From the NCBI GenBank assembly GCA_035295985.1, contig DATHBT010000124.1, positions 1 through 7,699 on the forward strand: DNA of 7,699 nucleotides, given 5' to 3'. Positions 5,220 to 7,699 of this stretch are shown here, piece by piece; positions within the stretch are counted from its first letter, which is position 1; every line of letters starts with the position of its first letter. Source of the stretch: JAIVGV01 sp035295985 (GTDB taxonomy: Bacteria > Acidobacteriota > Blastocatellia > Pyrinomonadales > Pyrinomonadaceae). Position numbers and translations under genes: made by a program. Under the pieces are notes generated by a model, which did not search any database, was not told where the DNA came from, and saw nothing but the letters and a program-made list of their open reading frames with translations.

Positions 5220-6985
5220 TGGCCCGCACGAAGAAAGAGAAGACCGGCACGCCCACCGGGACGCCCGGCGCGAGCGGCGCGCTCGAAGCGTTCGCGCGCG
5301 TGGCCGAACGGGTCGCGGCGACGACGAAGAAGCTTGAGAAGGCCGCGCTCCTGGGCGAATACTTCCACACGCTCTCGGACGAAGACCTGGTGCGCGCTGC
5401 TCGCTTCTTCGCCGGCCACCAGTTCGCCCTGAACGACCCGCGCACGACGAACGTCGGCGGCGGGATGCTGCGCGACGCGATCGGCGAGGTGACCGGGTTG
5501 GACGTGGAGAACCTGCGCCCGCGCTACGTGCGCCTGGGCGACTCCGGCGAGGTGGCATACGAAGCGTTCGAGGAGGCCGGGCGCGGGCGTGCGGTCAAAC
5601 CCGCCTTCACGCTGGCCGAGGTGGAAAACCTCGTCGGGCGGCTGAGCGAGACGCGCGGGACGAAGAACAAGAGGGAAGTGCTCGTCGAGGCTTTGCGGCG
5701 CGCGACGCCGCTCGAAGCCAAGTACGTCGTGAAACTCCTCGTCGGCGACCTGCGGATCGGGTTGCAGGAGGGGCTTGTCGAAGACGCGTTGGCGCGCGCG
5801 TTCCAGCGTAAGCTCGCCGACGTGGCGCGCGTGAACATGTTCGTCGGCGACATCGGCGAGACGGCCGTGCGCGCGCGCCGAGACGATCTGGCCGGCGCGC
5901 GGATGCGCCTCTTTCACCCGATCAAGTTCATGCTGGCGACGGCGGCGGCCGATCCGGCGGACGTGCGGCGCACGATGCCCGAAGAGTTCTTCGTCGAGGA
6001 CAAGTTCGACGGCATACGCGGGCAGGCGCACGTCGAGGGGGGCCGCGTCGCGCTCTACACCCGCACGCTCGACGAGGTGACGCACCGCTTCCCGGAGCTG
6101 GTCGGGCCGCTTGAGCGACTTCGGACGGACGCCATCCTCGACGGCGAAATCCTGCCCGCGCGCGGCTCCCAGATTCTGCCGTTCGCCGAGTTGCAAAAGC
6201 GTCTCGGCCGAAAGACCGTGAGCGACGAGCTGCTAACGGAAGTGCCCGTCGTCTTCGTCGCCTACGATCTGCTCTACACGCGGGGCCGCGTCCTCTTCGA
6301 CGCGCCTCTGTCGGAGCGACGCCGCGCGCTCGAAGAGTTGATCGCGGGCGCGGTCGGCGCGATGGACGATAGTGAGTGGGCCGCTAAAAACGCGGGGACG
6401 CTCCGGCTGTCGGAAGCGAGGCTGATCGGCGACGCCGACGAACTGGATGCCGAGTTTGAGGCGGCGCGCGCGCGTGGCAACGAGGGGCTGATGATCAAAG
6501 ACCCGCGCGCGACCTACAAGCCGGGCAAGCGCGGCCGGGAGTGGCTGAAGTTGAAGCGCGCGCTCGCAACGCTCGACGTGGTGGTGACGGCCGTCGAGGT
6601 CGGCCACGGCAAGCGACGCCACCTGTTGTCCGATTACACCTTCGCCGTGCGACGCTCCGAGGACGACCCGGAGCTGCTGAACGTGGGCAAGGCTTACTCA
6701 GGCTTAACCGACCTGGAGCTGGCGGAGCTGACCGAGTGGTTCCGCGCGCACACCGTGCAGGAGTTCGCGCACGGGCGCGTCAGAACCGTCGAGCCGCGGA
6801 TCGTTCTGGAGGTGACGTTCGACCGCGTGCAGGAGTCGAAGCGACACAAGAGCGGCTACGCGTTGCGCTTCCCGCGCATCCTGCGCGTCCGCGCGGACAA
6901 GACGCCCGCGGAGATCGACACGCTCGAAGCGGTGCGCGCACTGGTTCAGAGGGACGGCGCGAGAGAAGATGACGGGGCCGGGTGA
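5219..6985 (+). CDS. lig: ATP-dependent DNA ligase
   Basis: This 588-residue enzyme seals nicks in duplex DNA by adenylating a lysine with ATP, transferring AMP to the 5' phosphate and joining the 3' hydroxyl. An N-terminal DNA-binding domain spans about residues 20-215, with LVGDLRIGLQEGLVEDALARAF typical of archaeal-type ligases. The nucleotidyltransferase core carries motif I EDKFDGIR with catalytic Lys262, motif III DAILDGEIL (304-312), motif IIIa VFVAYDLLY (345-353), motif IV EGLMIKD (422-428) and motif V EWLKLKR (441-447). The OB-fold domain (about 455-570) ends with RFPRILRVRADK (550-561). All catalytic motifs are intact. Bacteria normally use NAD-dependent LigA for replication, so this is probably an accessory repair ligase. 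The first 20 residues are a Lys/Gly/Thr-rich tail. The ATG overlaps the preceding stop by one base and has only a weak purine-rich ribosome site. No Ku, LigD partner or ligase-associated helicase or nuclease gene is seen in the window. Confidence 0.96.
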   Translation: MARTKKEKTGTPTGTPGASGALEAFARVAERVAATTKKLEKAALLGEYFHTLSDEDLVRAARFFAGHQFALNDPRTTNVGGGMLRDAIGEVTGLDVENLRPRYVRLGDSGEVAYEAFEEAGRGRAVKPAFTLAEVENLVGRLSETRGTKNKREVLVEALRRATPLEAKYVVKLLVGDLRIGLQEGLVEDALARAFQRKLADVARVNMFVGDIGETAVRARRDDLAGARMRLFHPIKFMLATAAADPADVRRTMPEEFFVEDKFDGIRGQAHVEGGRVALYTRTLDEVTHRFPELVGPLERLRTDAILDGEILPARGSQILPFAELQKRLGRKTVSDELLTEVPVVFVAYDLLYTRGRVLFDAPLSERRRALEELIAGAVGAMDDSEWAAKNAGTLRLSEARLIGDADELDAEFEAARARGNEGLMIKDPRATYKPGKRGREWLKLKRALATLDVVVTAVEVGHGKRRHLLSDYTFAVRRSEDDPELLNVGKAYSGLTDLELAELTEWFRAHTVQEFAHGRVRTVEPRIVLEVTFDRVQESKRHKSGYALRFPRILRVRADKTPAEIDTLEAVRALVQRDGAREDDGAG

Positions 6986-7041
6986 GGCGCGCGCGTTAAG
7001 CGTGTGAAGGAACGCGGGCCGGGGAAGTCGCCGGCATAAAA

Positions 7042-7077
7042 CGCGGGGCGCGGAGTCGTCGAACTCCGCGCCCCGCG
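7042..7077 (-). terminator. GC-rich hairpin between convergent genes, terminator-like
   Basis: CGCGGGGCGCGGAGT (7042-7056) and its exact complement (7063-7077) form a 15-bp perfect stem with a 6-base loop. Read leftwards, the stem is followed directly by TTTTATG, a short T-run, so it best fits an intrinsic terminator of the minus-strand gene ending at 7118. Read rightwards, after the ligase stop at 6985, the following bases are AGTGTAAACG with no T-run. It may still slow or protect the ligase transcript. Confidence 0.75.
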
Positions 7078-7117
7078 AGTGTAAACGTTTGACGCCGTCT
7101 CGGCGGCTCGGCCGCCG

Positions 7118-7699
7118 CTACCTGATCACGTCGAAGAGGACTGCGCCGCCGCGACTCGCGCCCTGCCGGCGCTTCGAGCGTTTTTGCCGCTTGCCCTTGT
7201 CGCGCTCGCCATTCCTTTCGTCGCGGCCCGACGCGGCCACGTCCGGCCGCTCGTCGCCCACGTTGCCGAGAGGGTTGCCGAGCGCGGAGGCCGCTAACGC
7301 TTCCCTGTTGCCGACCGCCGCCGTGTCAGGTGAGACGTTGCTTGCGCGCCTCGCGTCTCGCGGCACGCGCGAGTCGTCGATCTCTTTGGGCGCCGGCTGC
7401 GCGGCTGTCTTCTCCGCGTCGGCGGCCGTGTCGGTAGCAGTCCCGGCTGTCGCCTCGCCGGTCGCAGGGGCGGTCTGTGCGGCGTCGTCCCGTTTGTAGA
7501 TGCCGGCGGCGGCGACCGCGGCCACGAGCGTGGCGGCGAGGAGCAGCGCGAGCGGCCACGAGCGGCGGAACTGCGGCGAGCGGACGGTGTCGCGCCAGCC
7601 GCCCGCCGCCCAGGTTGCGAAGCGCCGACGACGCGCGACCTCTTCGAGCGGCACGACGGGCGCGGCCGTGCGGGCCGAATGCTCGTCGAAGAGCGGGGC
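7118..7699 (-). CDS. Single-pass membrane protein of unknown function, 5' end beyond window
   Basis: The frame is open from the right edge of the window (APLFDEHSARTAAPVVPLEE...) to the TAG at 7120-7118, so the N terminus is missing. A GTG at 7654 could start a 178-residue version, but the upstream in-frame sequence has the same composition and probably belongs to the protein. An Arg-rich stretch (RRRRFATW, then WRDTVRSPQFRR) precedes one hydrophobic helix, SWPLALLLAATLVAAVAAAG. This gives a cytoplasmic N terminus and an external C terminus by the positive-inside rule. The rest is Ala/Thr/Asp-rich low-complexity sequence, then a Lys/Arg-rich tail (GERDKGKRQKRSKRR) and a final GGAVLFDVIR. No catalytic motif was recognised. 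The part inside the window resembles the membrane anchor and disordered tail of a larger signalling or envelope protein, which is inference only. A hairpin terminator follows the stop. Confidence 0.65.
   Translation of the reverse strand, partial: APLFDEHSARTAAPVVPLEEVARRRRFATWAAGGWRDTVRSPQFRRSWPLALLLAATLVAAVAAAGIYKRDDAAQTAPATGEATAGTATDTAADAEKTAAQPAPKEIDDSRVPRDARRASNVSPDTAAVGNREALAASALGNPLGNVGDERPDVAASGRDERNGERDKGKRQKRSKRRQGASRGGAVLFDVIR

Noticed and set aside
4524..5558. 344-residue minus-strand open frame spanning the BtuF-like and ligase genes
   Set aside because: Its Arg/Ser/Pro-rich composition, lack of any recognised motif and overlap with two confident plus-strand genes mark it as a shadow.
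5216..6196. 326-residue open frame on the minus strand inside the ligase gene
   Set aside because: It is fully antisense to a ligase with all catalytic motifs, is rich in Arg/His/Ala as expected from a GC-rich shadow frame, and shows no domain.

Overview
The window is GC-rich bacterial chromosome, densely coded, with long spurious open frames antisense to the real genes, as expected at this base composition. Four things fit Acidobacteriota, probably class Blastocatellia (Pyrinomonadaceae-like): a secreted caspase-like peptidase with an acidobacterial-looking N-terminal module, a TatA/B-TatC pair, an ATP-dependent DNA ligase, and AT-rich heptanucleotide repeats in the gaps. This placement comes from general resemblance, not from a marker gene, and is moderate in confidence.

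Layout. Positions 8-1132 (+) encode an exported caspase-fold (C14-like) peptidase. It converges on a minus-strand run that is transcribed right to left: nitroreductase (4086-3394), VOC/glyoxalase-fold protein (3251-2886), TatA/TatB-type subunit (2806-2360) and TatC (2343-1261). A candidate promoter (TTGCCC, 16 nt, TACAAT; 4150-4123) precedes the nitroreductase. TatC carries an insertion of about 105 residues in its first extracytoplasmic loop. From 4275 a plus-strand pair begins: a cytosolic BtuF-like cobalamin-binding-fold protein (4275-5219) that overlaps by one base (TAATG) an ATP-dependent DNA ligase (5219-6985). A 15-bp perfect hairpin (7042-7077) lies between the ligase and a convergent, incomplete minus-strand gene for a single-pass membrane protein (7118-7699, running off the right edge).

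The most unusual feature is non-coding. Three of the gaps around the minus-strand genes (2807-2885, 3252-3393, 4087-4274) hold head-to-head arrays of 7-nt repeats forming large inverted repeats. Two of them share the unit GCTNTTA, have a spacer of exactly 48 nt, and the spacers agree at both ends (AAAACCA... and ...TCCG, read in one orientation) but not in the middle. This looks like a dispersed small repetitive element family. The third has the same architecture with a different heptamer (CAGTTTT) and an 18-nt spacer. The arrays touch the stop codons of the genes beside them and supply the leader of the tatA/B-like gene.

Tat export, the secreted caspase-like protein and the ligase are otherwise ordinary functions. 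No phage, IS transposase, CRISPR, rRNA or tRNA gene was seen, and no multi-gene defence or biosynthetic system is evident.
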